NCBI RefSeq assembly: GCF_003352185.1
Contig: NZ_CP029608.1
Span: forward strand, 1,426,001 to 1,490,000
Direction of reading: 5' to 3'
Source: Pseudomonas kribbensis
Lineage (GTDB): Bacteria; Pseudomonadota; Gammaproteobacteria; Pseudomonadales; Pseudomonadaceae
Length of the DNA: 64,000 nt
Shown in pieces: positions 32,448 to 41,683 of this stretch (its first letter is position 1; each line of letters opens with the position of its first letter). The notes beneath the pieces are model-generated. The model ran no database searches and was not told the DNA's origin. It was given only the letters and a program-made list of their open reading frames with translations. The position numbers and the translations under genes were made by a program.

Positions 32448-34349
32448 ATGGGTCAGGCAAGTAGTCAGGCGGCGGGCGCCGAGCATTCGGCTGCAAAACC
32501 GCTGAGCATGCTGGTCGCGGCAGTCGGGGTAGTTTACGGCGACATCGGCACGAGCCCGTTGTACACCCTCAAAGAAGTGTTTTCCGGCGGTTACGGCGTA
32601 CCGGTCAATCACGACGGAGTGCTGGGCATCCTGTCGCTGATCTTCTGGTCGCTGATCTGGGTCGTGTCGATCAAATACATGATGTTCGTCCTGCGGGCCG
32701 ACAACCAGGGCGAAGGCGGGATCATGGCACTCACCGCATTGGCGCGGCGGGCGGCGGGGGAGCGCAGGAAGTTGCGTTCGCTGCTGGTGGTCTGCGGCCT
32801 GATCGGCGCGGCGCTGTTCTACGGCGACAGCATGATCACCCCGGCGATCTCCGTACTCTCCGCCATTGAAGGTCTGGGCCTGGCGTTTGACGGGATCGAC
32901 CACTGGGTCGTACCGCTGTCGCTGGTGGTGCTGGTGGGCCTGTTCCTGATCCAGCGTCACGGTACGGCGCGGATCGGCATTCTCTTCGGGCCGATCATGG
33001 TCACCTGGTTCCTGGTGCTCGGCGCCCTCGGCGTGTACGGCATCAGTCATTCCCCGGAAGTGCTGAAGGCGCTGAACCCGATCTGGGCCGTGCGTTTCTT
33101 TATGGTGCATGCCGGCATGGGCGTGGCGATCCTCGGTGCCGTGGTGCTGGCGCTGACCGGTGCCGAAGCGCTGTACGCCGACATGGGGCACTTCGGTCGC
33201 AAGCCGATCGCCCGGGCGTGGTTCCTGCTGGTGCTGCCGGCGCTGGTGCTCAACTACTTCGGCCAGGGTGCCTTGCTGCTGGACAACCCGGAAGCGGCGC
33301 GCAACCCGTTCTACCTGCTGGCGCCGAGCTGGGCGCTGATTCCGCTGGTCGGTCTGTCGACCCTGGCCACAGTGATCGCGTCCCAGGCGGTGATTTCCGG
33401 TGCGTTCTCCCTGACCCGTCAGGCGATCCAGCTCGGCTACATCCCGCGCATGTACATCCAGCACACCTCCAGCGATGAGCAGGGGCAGATCTACATCGGT
33501 GCGGTGAACTGGACGCTGATGGTCGGCGTGGTCCTGCTGGTGCTGGGCTTCGAGTCCTCCGGCGCCCTGGCCTCGGCCTACGGTGTGGCCGTGACCGGCA
33601 CCATGCTGATGACCACCATTCTGGTGTCGGCGGTCATGTTGCTGTTGTGGAAATGGCCGCCGGTGCTGGCCGTGCCGGTGCTGATCGGTTTCCTGCTGGT
33701 GGACGGGCTGTACTTCGCCGCCAACGTACCGAAGATCGTCCAGGGTGGTGCGTTCCCGGTGGTCGCCGGTATCGCGCTGTTCATCCTCATGACCACCTGG
33801 AAGCGCGGCAAGCAATTGCTGGTCGAGCGCCTGGACGAAGGTGCGCTGCCGCTGCCGATCTTCATCAGCAGTATCCGCGTGCAGCCGCCACATCGCGTGC
33901 AGGGCACTGCCGTGTTCCTGACTGCGCGCTCCGACGCGGTGCCGCATGCGCTGTTGCACAACTTGCTGCACAACCAGGTCTTGCACGAGCAGGTTGTGCT
34001 GCTGACCGTGGTCTACGAAGACATTCCGCGCGTACCACCATCCCGACGCTTCGAAGTCGAGGCCCATGGCGAAGGCTTCTTCCGGGTGATCCTGCACTTC
34101 GGCTTCACCGACGAACCGGACGTGCCGCAGGCGTTGAAACTGTGCCATCTGGACGACCTCGACTTCAGCCCGATGCGCACCACCTACTTCCTCAGCCGCG
34201 AAACGGTCATTGCCTCGAAACTCGAAGGCATGGCCCGTTGGCGTGAAGCGCTGTTTGCGTTCATGTTGAAGAATGCCAACGGCAACCTGCGGTTCTTCAA
34301 TCTGCCGCTGAACCGGGTGATTGAATTGGGGACGCAGGTGGAGATGTAG
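32448..34349 (+). CDS. kup: Low-affinity potassium transporter Kup
   Basis: 633 residues, about twelve membrane helices then a soluble C-terminal domain. The signature [20 protein letters not shown] is present, then [11 protein letters not shown] and [14 protein letters not shown] as in E. coli Kup. It takes up K+ by H+ symport. GGAGTGTTGG precedes the start. A terminator follows. The 290 bases before it contain the inverted repeat described separately and no convincing gene. Confidence 0.97.
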   Translation: MGQASSQAAGAEHSAAKPLSMLVAAVGVVYGDIGTSPLYTLKEVFSGGYGVPVNHDGVLGILSLIFWSLIWVVSIKYMMFVLRADNQGEGGIMALTALARRAAGERRKLRSLLVVCGLIGAALFYGDSMITPAISVLSAIEGLGLAFDGIDHWVVPLSLVVLVGLFLIQRHGTARIGILFGPIMVTWFLVLGALGVYGISHSPEVLKALNPIWAVRFFMVHAGMGVAILGAVVLALTGAEALYADMGHFGRKPIARAWFLLVLPALVLNYFGQGALLLDNPEAARNPFYLLAPSWALIPLVGLSTLATVIASQAVISGAFSLTRQAIQLGYIPRMYIQHTSSDEQGQIYIGAVNWTLMVGVVLLVLGFESSGALASAYGVAVTGTMLMTTILVSAVMLLLWKWPPVLAVPVLIGFLLVDGLYFAANVPKIVQGGAFPVVAGIALFILMTTWKRGKQLLVERLDEGALPLPIFISSIRVQPPHRVQGTAVFLTARSDAVPHALLHNLLHNQVLHEQVVLLTVVYEDIPRVPPSRRFEVEAHGEGFFRVILHFGFTDEPDVPQALKLCHLDDLDFSPMRTTYFLSRETVIASKLEGMARWREALFAFMLKNANGNLRFFNLPLNRVIELGTQVEM

Positions 34350-34364
34350 GTTCTGCCTTGAATG

Positions 34365-34404
34365 AAAAGCCCCCGTCGGTCTTGTGGCTGGCGGGGGCTT
34401 TTTT
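34365..34404 (+). terminator. Terminator after kup
   Basis: AAAAGCCCCCG / CGGGGGCTTTT stem with a 16-base loop and a TTTTTT tract. Confidence 0.9.
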
Positions 34405-34500
34405 GTGTCGCTGTACCAAACCTGTTCCAGGCGCCAATCCACTATGGGAGCTGGTAGGCTAGTTCTCACGGAGTCATTACGTTGCGCGAGGTCGGTTTGT

Positions 34501-34659
34501 ATGACGGAATTACCGGAGCAAGAGATGCTGGATGAACTTGAGAATCTTCGGATTGAAGCGGTAGTAAAAGCACGACTGATCAATTTCGATCCGGCTCAAG
34601 CGATCAGTCATGACGACATGCGGGCAAGGTACTGGCAGGAAGAGCTGACAGTTAATTGA
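34501..34659 (+). CDS. Small orphan protein with antitoxin-like C-terminus
   Basis: 52 residues, acidic. GAGGT precedes the ATG by about eight bases. MTELPEQEMLDELENLRIEA looks like a single helix and PAQAISHDDMRARYWQEEL resembles the C-terminal ISHEE-motif of RelB/Phd-type antitoxins. No toxin gene is next to it: the downstream gene is convergent beyond a terminator. Coding status is supported by its ribosome site and flanking terminators, but function is unknown. Confidence 0.5.
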   Translation: MTELPEQEMLDELENLRIEAVVKARLINFDPAQAISHDDMRARYWQEELTVN

Positions 34660-34693
34660 ATCCCGCGTAGTTCTCTTTGTGACTACGGGAATG

Positions 34694-34731
34694 AAAAAGC
34701 CCCCGCAACCCTAAGGTTGCGGGGGGCTTTT
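34694..34731. terminator. Bidirectional terminator between small gene and virJ-like gene
   Basis: GCCCCCGCAACC-CTAA-GGTTGCGGGGGGC stem (one bulge) with A-run before and T-run after. Confidence 0.9.
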
Positions 34732-34748
34732 CGTTGGAGCGCCTCAGA

Positions 34749-36041
34749 TCACTCTGCCGGCTGATCCTTGCTCTGACGCTTCTCGATCAGATCCACCAGG
34801 CGCTTGGCCAGCGCCGGGTAGTTCTCGTCAAAGTGGTGGCCGCCAGGCAGTTTCACCGCTTCGCCCACCGCGGTCTTGTCGGTGCAGCCGCTTTCATCCT
34901 TCTCTTCTTCACCGTAGATGCACACGACCTTGGCCGGTGGCAGCTTGGCCATTTCCGGGCCGGTGGCGGCTTCTTTGCCGGCGTTGCCGAGCCAGCCTTC
35001 GACTTCGATTTCGAAGCTGCCGGTGCGGGCGAAGGCCAGCAGGATGATTGCGTCGACGCGTTGCTGCTCGGTTTCCGGCAGGCGGTTGTAGATGGCCGGC
35101 AGGACATCGGCACCGAACGAGTAACCGGTCAGGATGAAGCGTTTGGTGCCCCATTTCTGGCGGTAGTGCTGCATCAGTTCGGTCAGGTCCAGCGCGCTCT
35201 GTTCCGGGCTCTTGTGCTGCCAGTAGTAGCGCAGGGTGTCGATGCCGACCACCGGGTAACCGATCTTGGCCATTTCACCGGCCACGTCGCGGTCGAGGTC
35301 GCGCCAGCCACCATCACCGGACAGGAACAGGGTCACGGTGTCCTTGGCCTGGCCGGCCGGGACTTCCACCACCGGGATCTGCAGGCCGCCGTTGGCCTTG
35401 TCGCCACCGACGAGGATCTTGCGCAGTTCGTTGTTCAGCACTTGCGGCAGGTTGATGTCGTAGTCGCTGATGCTGGTTTCGGCGTTCGGTTGATCGCGTA
35501 CGAAACCGGCGCTGGTGTCGTCCGGGTTGTCGTTCCAGGCCACCAGCCAGTGGCCGTGGGCGGCGGATTTTGGCAGCAGGTGAGTGCAGCCGCCTTTTTC
35601 CAGGGCCAGGTCGACCGACACGGCCTGGGCCTTGTCGTCCTTCTGTTCCGACAGCCAGCGCCAGGCCAGCACCGCGCCAGGGCCGATGCCGCTGACCAGG
35701 GTCGCCGGGCCGTTCAGTTCGCGCAGACCGCTTTGCAGCGCGCGGCTTTGCAGCAGGCAGTCCTTGGGCAGAATCACCTGGACGATCTGCGCCGAGGCGC
35801 TGCGGCTCAGGGTGGTCAGCTGATTGTCGGTGAGTTTCTTGTCGTCCTCGACCGCCACCAGCACCTGGGCCTTGGGCTTGGTGCCGGGGATGACCCGGGT
35901 CATGACCGTGCCGTCAGCCGGCGTGAGCTGTTCGAGGGTCGGTTCCGGTGCCGGGCGTTTGAGGTACCAGTAACCGCCGCCGGCAATCACGGCCAGCACA
36001 ATCAGCGCGGCCAGGATGTACTTCAGGGAGCGTTGAATCAT
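34749..36041 (-). CDS. VirJ/AcvB-family periplasmic aminoacyl-phosphatidylglycerol hydrolase
   Basis: 430 residues. An N-terminal membrane anchor (LKYILAALIVLAVIAGGGYW) puts it in the periplasm. Alpha/beta hydrolase fold with nucleophile motif GYSFG (LTGYSFGADVLPAIYNRL) and likely His in PGGHHFDENYP. In P. aeruginosa the pair PA0920-PA0919 makes and hydrolyses alanyl-phosphatidylglycerol; here the gene overlaps mprF by one base (TGATG), so the same maker-breaker pair is translated together. Confidence 0.88.
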   Translation of the reverse strand: MIQRSLKYILAALIVLAVIAGGGYWYLKRPAPEPTLEQLTPADGTVMTRVIPGTKPKAQVLVAVEDDKKLTDNQLTTLSRSASAQIVQVILPKDCLLQSRALQSGLRELNGPATLVSGIGPGAVLAWRWLSEQKDDKAQAVSVDLALEKGGCTHLLPKSAAHGHWLVAWNDNPDDTSAGFVRDQPNAETSISDYDINLPQVLNNELRKILVGGDKANGGLQIPVVEVPAGQAKDTVTLFLSGDGGWRDLDRDVAGEMAKIGYPVVGIDTLRYYWQHKSPEQSALDLTELMQHYRQKWGTKRFILTGYSFGADVLPAIYNRLPETEQQRVDAIILLAFARTGSFEIEVEGWLGNAGKEAATGPEMAKLPPAKVVCIYGEEEKDESGCTDKTAVGEAVKLPGGHHFDENYPALAKRLVDLIEKRQSKDQPAE

Positions 36042-38680
36042 CAGCGTTTCACCAATCCAGTCAAGCCGCCCGCGATCAGGGCAGCAGTATCGGCCAGTGC
36101 CACCAGCGGATCGAGTCCGGCGGGCACTGCCATATAACGGGGTTCCCAGTCAGGCTGGAACTTGTCTTTGAAGCGGCGCAAGCCTTGGAAGTTGTACAGC
36201 TGCTCACCACGGCGGAAAACCATCGAGCCCAGACGCTGGGTCAGCGGTGCACCACGACGGGGTTGCAACCCCGACAACGGCACCATGCCCAGGCTGAAAC
36301 GCGCGTATCCGTGACTCTTATAATGTTGAATCAGACCGACCATCAAAAACTCCATGGTCAGCTTGGGGGCGTCCGGGTGCGAGCGCATCAGGTCAAGGCT
36401 GGCCAGGTCATGGCTGTAAGTCTCGAGCAGGTTGGCGAACGCCACCGGGCGGCCCTCGAAGCGAATCACCGCGATGCGGAAGTGCTTCAGGTAATCGTCG
36501 CTGAAACGGCCGAGGGAGAAGCCTTTCTCGCGTACGTTCTTGCCGGTCAGCCAGGCGTCGGAAATCACCTTGAGCTCATCCATCGGCGCCTGGCCCGGCT
36601 CGAAGATCTCCAGCGACAGACCGTCGCGGGTGCCGCGGTTCCAGGTGTAGCGCAGGTCCTTCATCTCCTTGCCCTTGGCATCCAGGTCAAAGCGATGCAG
36701 ATCGACCCGGGCTTCTTCACCGAGCTTGATCGCGGTCAGACCGATGTCCATGTAGTACGGCAGGTTCTCGGCACGCACTTGATAGAACACGGGACGGGCA
36801 TGGTGGATGTCGCACAGGTCGCGGAACTGCCAGATCATTTCCGCCCGTTGCTGGCCGGGGCCGATCGGGTCGTACAGCGCCACCAGACTGCGGCCGCGAC
36901 GGGCGTACATCAGGAAGGCTTCGTCGTTGGGGTGGAACAGCAGCGCCTTGTCACCGGTCAGGGCCATGCCGCCGTCCGGTTGCGAAGAGGCCATCAGCAC
37001 CTTCGAGGCGCGCTCCAGCTCGTCCGGGGTCGGCAGATGAATCACCGGGCGGGCGGTGCGCAGCAGCCAGGTCAGGGCGATCACCAGCAACAGCACCGCA
37101 GCGCCGAGCAGCGAACGCAGACCGCGCGGGGCATCGGCGTCGAGGGTGAACTGCCACCACAGCTGATGGCTGTACGGCACGTCCTGATAGGCGAACAGCA
37201 GCAGCCAGGTCGATGCACCGAGTACGCACAGGCTCGCCACCAGATACAGCGGCGAGAACGGCACTTCAGTCAGGCGGCTCGGGCGATAGAACGAACGACG
37301 GAAGACCCCCAGCAGCGCTGCCGTGAGAGTCATCAACGTGGCTTCTTCCCAGTCGAAACCCTTGAGCAGCGAGAGCAGGGCGCCCACCAGCAGCAGAATG
37401 GTGGTCAGCATCCACGCCGCCGACAGCCGGCGACGCAGGCCCTGGGCGAGCATCAGGCACAGCACGCCGATCAGGCTGGCGCCGAAGTGCGAAGCATCGA
37501 CCAGGCGATGAGGAATCAAGTAGGCGATGTGTTCCAGGCGCGTGTCGATTTCAGGGGTGGCGCCGGAGAACAGCAGCACCACGCCGGACAGGAACACCAG
37601 CACCGCGAGGATCGGTGCGGCCAGGCCGGAAGCGGCGCGCATGGTCTGGGTCTGGAACAGCCGCTGACCTTCATTGATCAGCAGCAGTACGCAGGCCACC
37701 AGCAATGGCAGCACCACGTAGATCATGCGATAGAGCAGCAGGGCGGCGGCCAGTGGTGCTGCGCCGAGCTTGTCGGCGAAGGCCGCCAGCAGAATCGCTT
37801 CGAAAACCCCGACGCCGCCCGGTACATGGCTGAGCACGCCGGCCGCCAGGGCCAGCAGGTACACCAGCAGGAACGCGCCGAATGGCGGGGCTTCCGGCAA
37901 CAGCATGTACAACACGGTGGCGGCAGCGGCGACGTCGAGGGCGGTGATGACCAGTTGCAGGAACGTCAGGCGTCGGCCTGGCAGGCGCAGGGTGCGGCGA
38001 CCAACCTTGACCAGCAGATTGTCGCGGTAAGGCTGTTCCGGCAGACGCCGACGATAAATGCCCATGGCCAGAATCGCGCCGAGCAGCAGAACGGCAGAGG
38101 CAATGGTGGCCAGCAGACCTTCGGACAGGCCCAGCGCCTGGGAAGCGGCCGGCAGGTCACTCAGGGTGGCCAGTGCCGCCAGCGGGGGCAGGGCGCAACC
38201 CAGCGACAGGCTGGCAAACAGGGTCATGTGCGCGACTTCCGAAGCGCCCAGGCCAAGCCGTGCATATAAACGGTAACGCACCGAGCCGCCGGACAGCATC
38301 GACAGGCCAATGGCATTGCCGATCGCGAATGCCGTGAAGCCACCGAGCGCCAGCGTGCGCGGCGGGATGGTCACGCCGGCATAGCGGCTGGCCGACCATT
38401 CGTAGCCCAGCAGAATGATGAAGCCGACGACGGTCGCGCCGAAAGCGCCCAGCAGGGCCGGCTTCGGCACGTCGAGAATCGAATCGTGCAAGGCATAGAG
38501 GTCGAGTTCGCTGAGCAGATGGCGACAGGCAATCAGCGCAATAGCGAACAACAGCAAAGTGACCGCCAGACCAATCGGTTGCCGGTATTTGCTGATTCGA
38601 TCCAGCAAGCGCATGCGCTCGGGCTTGATCGATGGATTCACGGTGAGGGTGTCTTGTGGATCAGACGAGTTGGCGCGCAT
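36041..38680 (-). CDS. mprF: MprF: aminoacyl-phosphatidylglycerol synthase and flippase
   Basis: 879 residues. The N-terminal two-thirds has about fourteen membrane helices of the flippase domain (LTLLLFAIALIACRHLL, HVPGGVGVFEAILLA), and the C-terminal third is the cytoplasmic DUF2156 synthase (DGGMALTGDKALLFHPNDEA, SLGMVPLSGLQPRRGAPL). It moves Ala or Lys from aminoacyl-tRNA to phosphatidylglycerol, lowering the negative surface charge and raising resistance to cationic peptides. AGAGGTG precedes the ATG. Amino acid choice cannot be read here; relatives in Pseudomonas use Ala. Confidence 0.95.
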   Translation of the reverse strand: MRANSSDPQDTLTVNPSIKPERMRLLDRISKYRQPIGLAVTLLLFAIALIACRHLLSELDLYALHDSILDVPKPALLGAFGATVVGFIILLGYEWSASRYAGVTIPPRTLALGGFTAFAIGNAIGLSMLSGGSVRYRLYARLGLGASEVAHMTLFASLSLGCALPPLAALATLSDLPAASQALGLSEGLLATIASAVLLLGAILAMGIYRRRLPEQPYRDNLLVKVGRRTLRLPGRRLTFLQLVITALDVAAAATVLYMLLPEAPPFGAFLLVYLLALAAGVLSHVPGGVGVFEAILLAAFADKLGAAPLAAALLLYRMIYVVLPLLVACVLLLINEGQRLFQTQTMRAASGLAAPILAVLVFLSGVVLLFSGATPEIDTRLEHIAYLIPHRLVDASHFGASLIGVLCLMLAQGLRRRLSAAWMLTTILLLVGALLSLLKGFDWEEATLMTLTAALLGVFRRSFYRPSRLTEVPFSPLYLVASLCVLGASTWLLLFAYQDVPYSHQLWWQFTLDADAPRGLRSLLGAAVLLLVIALTWLLRTARPVIHLPTPDELERASKVLMASSQPDGGMALTGDKALLFHPNDEAFLMYARRGRSLVALYDPIGPGQQRAEMIWQFRDLCDIHHARPVFYQVRAENLPYYMDIGLTAIKLGEEARVDLHRFDLDAKGKEMKDLRYTWNRGTRDGLSLEIFEPGQAPMDELKVISDAWLTGKNVREKGFSLGRFSDDYLKHFRIAVIRFEGRPVAFANLLETYSHDLASLDLMRSHPDAPKLTMEFLMVGLIQHYKSHGYARFSLGMVPLSGLQPRRGAPLTQRLGSMVFRRGEQLYNFQGLRRFKDKFQPDWEPRYMAVPAGLDPLVALADTAALIAGGLTGLVKR

Positions 38681-38921
38681 CAATCACCTCTTGGATTGTG
38701 CGCGACAGGATGGGGGTATCCAGCCAAGTTACCAATCCCTGTAGAAAAAAATAATCACAAAATACTACGCCTCTCGTCGGGTATCGGCGAGGGCAGGTCC
38801 CGGATTGCAGACCTCTTGCCTGCGACTCAAGCATAGTCGCAACTCGGCGGGTCTGAAGATCCTGAGTGGTTCACTGCACAGTGACAGATCATTGTTGCGA
38901 AAGGACTTTTTCCACAGATAC
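38681..38921. other. Intergenic region before mprF
   Basis: About 240 bases between the mprF start and the tRNA terminator. It should hold the mprF promoter; an AT-rich stretch lies about 60 bases before the gene. No gene seen. Confidence 0.5.
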
Positions 38922-38953
38922 AAAAAAGGCCACTCTTTCGAGCAGCCTTTTTT
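38922..38953 (-). terminator. Terminator of the downstream tRNA-fMet gene
   Basis: AAAAAAGGC..CTC / GAG..GCCTTTTTT stem just beyond the tRNA on the minus strand. Confidence 0.85.
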
Positions 38954-38959
38954 GATGTT

Positions 38960-39036
<77 letters not shown>

Positions 39037-39208
39037 TCTGTGTGGCGGCATTCTACAGGCGAACGGCGGGGTGTCAACCGTTAATCCCGCGAAGGGTCAA
39101 ATAAGCGTGAAATCGCGTCAATCCGTCGCAGGAGGGCGGTAAGTTTCGGAATTGCAAAGGATTCCTGTTTGGCCCGGATGATTGCCCAATGAAAAACAGA
39201 CGCGCACA

Positions 39209-39238
39209 AAAAAGGCCAATCTTTCGATTGGCCTTTTT
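39209..39238 (-). terminator. Terminator after tRNA-fMet copy 2
   Basis: AAAAAGGCCAATC-TTTC-GATTGGCCTTTTT, a perfect stem following the minus-strand tRNA. Confidence 0.93.
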
Positions 39239-39245
39239 CGATGTT

Positions 39246-39322
<77 letters not shown>

Positions 39323-39537
39323 TCTGTGTGGCGGCATTCTACAGAGGATCGCCGGGGTGTCAACCTTGAATCCGGATAAAATCTGTTCTGGTTCAATTGG
39401 TTAGCTATTTTTCGAGGCCGCTGGCGGGGCCGCAGGTCAGGCAGGGCGCGGGTTTCAGCTCTATTGGTCAGCGATTTCCGATTGAGAAAATAAATTCAAC
39501 GGACGTTTCCTACCGCTGGAAAAGAACCTTCATACCA
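39323..39537. other. Intergenic region between tRNA-fMet copy 2 and dinB
   Basis: Holds the tRNA promoter (minus) and the dinB promoter (plus). The start of the duplicated tRNA flank occupies its first 45 bases. No gene seen. Confidence 0.5.
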
Positions 39538-39553
39538 CTGGTGCTATATACAG
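39538..39553. promoter_or_regulatory. LexA box (SOS operator) of dinB
   Basis: CTG-N10-CAG (CTGGTGCTATATACAG), 49 bases before the dinB start. It resembles the recA box in this window. Confidence 0.9.
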
Positions 39554-39602
39554 GTGTCAGTGAGATACTGCCCATCCGGCTTGCCACGTTTCCTTTTCTG
39601 TC

Positions 39603-40664
39603 ATGACTCAGCGAAAAATCATCCACATCGACTGTGACTGTTTCTACGCCGCCATCGAGATGCGTGACGATCCGCGTCTGGCCGGAAAACCGCTGGCGGT
39701 GGGTGGTTCGGCAGACCGGCGCGGGGTGATCGCCACCTGCAACTATGAAGCGAGGGCTTACGGCGTGCGGTCGGCGATGTCCTCCGGGCATGCCTTGAAA
39801 CTGTGCCCGGACCTGACGATCGTCAAACCGCGTATGGACGCCTACCGTGAGGCATCGAAGGAAATTCACACGATCTTTCGCGATTACACCGACCTGATCG
39901 AACCGCTGTCGCTGGACGAGGCTTACCTCGATGTCTCGGACAGCGCGCATTTCGGTGGCAGCGCCACGCGGATTGCGCAGGACATCCGGCGCCGGGTCTC
40001 CAATCAATTGCACATCACGGTCTCGGCCGGGGTGGCACCGAACAAGTTTCTGGCCAAGATCGCCAGCGACTGGAAAAAGCCCAACGGCTTGTTTGTCATC
40101 ACCCCGGATCAGGTCGAAGACTTTGTCAGTGGTCTGCCGGTGAGCAAGCTGCACGGCGTCGGCAAGGTCACTGCGGACAAACTGGGCAAGCTCGGTATCA
40201 ACGACTGCTCGCAACTGCGCGAGTGGGACAAGTTGGCGTTGGTGCGCGAATTCGGCAGTTTTGGCGAGCGACTCTGGAGCCTGGCCCGTGGGATAGATGA
40301 GCGGCAGGTGCATAACGACAGTCGTCGTCAGTCGATCAGTGTCGAAAACACCTACGACGTGGATCTGCCGGATCTGCGCAGTTGCCTGGACAAGCTCCCT
40401 GAACTGTTGGAAACCCTGAAAACCCGCATGGCGCGGATCGACAGCAGCTACCGGCCGGGCAAGCCATTCGTCAAAGTGAAATTTCATGACTTCACCCAGA
40501 CCACACTGGAGCAGGCCGGGGCAGGACGGGATCTGGGCAGTTATCAGTTGATGCTGACGCAGGCATTCAATCGCGGCGGCAAACCGGTGCGGCTGCTCGG
40601 GGTGGGTGTGCGGCTGGAGGATTTGCGCGGCGGTTTTGAACAAATGGAGCTGTTCGAGCGGTAG
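39603..40664 (+). CDS. dinB: DNA polymerase IV (DinB)
   Basis: 353 residues. Y-family error-prone polymerase for bypass of DNA damage. Catalytic palm IHIDCDCFYAAIEMRDDP and LSLDEAYLDVSD carry the metal-binding acids; SAGVAPNKFLAKIASDWKKP is the Pol IV signature. The C-terminus ends FEQMELFER, a clamp-binding-type motif (QMELF). SOS control is shown by the LexA box. Confidence 0.97.
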   Translation: MTQRKIIHIDCDCFYAAIEMRDDPRLAGKPLAVGGSADRRGVIATCNYEARAYGVRSAMSSGHALKLCPDLTIVKPRMDAYREASKEIHTIFRDYTDLIEPLSLDEAYLDVSDSAHFGGSATRIAQDIRRRVSNQLHITVSAGVAPNKFLAKIASDWKKPNGLFVITPDQVEDFVSGLPVSKLHGVGKVTADKLGKLGINDCSQLREWDKLALVREFGSFGERLWSLARGIDERQVHNDSRRQSISVENTYDVDLPDLRSCLDKLPELLETLKTRMARIDSSYRPGKPFVKVKFHDFTQTTLEQAGAGRDLGSYQLMLTQAFNRGGKPVRLLGVGVRLEDLRGGFEQMELFER

Positions 40665-40674
40665 CGTAAATAAA

Positions 40675-40700
40675 AAAGCCCGAAACAGGTTCGGGCTCTT
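40675..40700. terminator. Terminator between dinB and lipoprotein gene
   Basis: AAGCCCGAA-ACAGG-TTCGGGCTCTT hairpin, between convergent genes. Confidence 0.85.
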
Positions 40701-40712
40701 CTATAAGCGTTG

Positions 40713-41666
40713 TCAGTTCGGACCGGGGTCCGCCACCAGTCGCCCGGCATCCTTGGTCAGCGACTTGAGGAACTCGGCCTGCAACTCGGGATCGTTGCGT
40801 GTCAGCTCGATCAGGCTCTGTTCCAGCTCACTGGCTTCTTCTTCCAGACCCAGTTCCGACAGACGTTTGACCCGGTGCACCCACTGGCTCACCTCGTCGT
40901 CTTCCAGATCGTCGTAAATCAGACCATGGGCTTCCAGCAGCTTGCCGCGCAGGTGACTGCTGATCGTCAGGGACGAGTCGGAATGCACGTCATCCTTGGC
41001 GTCTTCGACACTGATCTGCAGTTTGCCGACATGGTTCAGATCGTTTTCGGCGAACGGACTGTCCAGCAGGTTCAGGCGCAGCACGCCGTTGCGGTCGGTG
41101 GTCATGTCGAAGGTCTGCTTGCCGGCCTTGACCTGCACCGGGCGTTCGCTCCACGGCAGGCTCGAATACTCCATGCGCTTGTCGCGCTGGACTTCATCGA
41201 TTCCGGCCAGGTTCTGCTGCGCACGACCGTGGGACTGCACGTTCATGAACGGGTTGAGCCCGGCGAATCCGTAGCTCAGCCAGTCCTTGGTCACGCTGTC
41301 CGGCAGGGTGCCGAAGGCGAACACGTTGACCACGTTGGCCCCGACGCCGGCCACCACCGCCACTGCACCCAGCGGAATCTCGTAGATTTCGCGCCAGGGC
41401 TGGTAAGGCGTGTAACGGTCATAACGACGGGTCACTTCGTACTCAGTGACTTCGAAGGTTTTCTGCTCGTTGATCTTTACGCGTCTCTGCGGCAGCTCAA
41501 GCACCTTAGGCTCACCGACATCGATCTGCAGGCTGTGATCGAGCAGCTTTCGCTCGACCCGCTCTTCGTGCTCGCTGCGCTGTGACATGTGATTGGCACA
41601 GCCGCTGACCAGCAGGGTGCCGCACAGGGCGGCACCACCGAGGCCTAAGGTGTTTCGCTTGAACAT
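40713..41666 (-). CDS. Uncharacterised lipoprotein
   Basis: 317 residues. Signal peptide with lipobox SGC (LCGTLLVSGCANHMSQRS, lipid Cys 23). A middle hydrophobic stretch (IPLGAVAVVAGVGANVVNVF) and a Glu-rich C-terminus (ELGLEEEASELEQSLIEL) are visible. I do not recognise the family; it seems to be a Pseudomonas outer-membrane lipoprotein. It stands just downstream of proS on the same strand (18 bases) and may be co-transcribed. Confidence 0.75.
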   Translation of the reverse strand: MFKRNTLGLGGAALCGTLLVSGCANHMSQRSEHEERVERKLLDHSLQIDVGEPKVLELPQRRVKINEQKTFEVTEYEVTRRYDRYTPYQPWREIYEIPLGAVAVVAGVGANVVNVFAFGTLPDSVTKDWLSYGFAGLNPFMNVQSHGRAQQNLAGIDEVQRDKRMEYSSLPWSERPVQVKAGKQTFDMTTDRNGVLRLNLLDSPFAENDLNHVGKLQISVEDAKDDVHSDSSLTISSHLRGKLLEAHGLIYDDLEDDEVSQWVHRVKRLSELGLEEEASELEQSLIELTRNDPELQAEFLKSLTKDAGRLVADPGPN

Positions 41667-41683
41667 GAGGACTCTATCTGGTT

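Noticed and set aside
32258..32464. Plus-strand frame of 68 codons before kup
   Set aside because: No ribosome site, runs over the kup start and the inverted repeat; composition unlike a protein gene.
32349..34583. Long open frame opposite kup (744 codons)
   Set aside because: Composition is His/Gln/Arg-rich with no domain; it is the mirror of a high-GC coding gene. Similar mirrors lie opposite mprF, proS, ampG, aotO-like and acylase genes.
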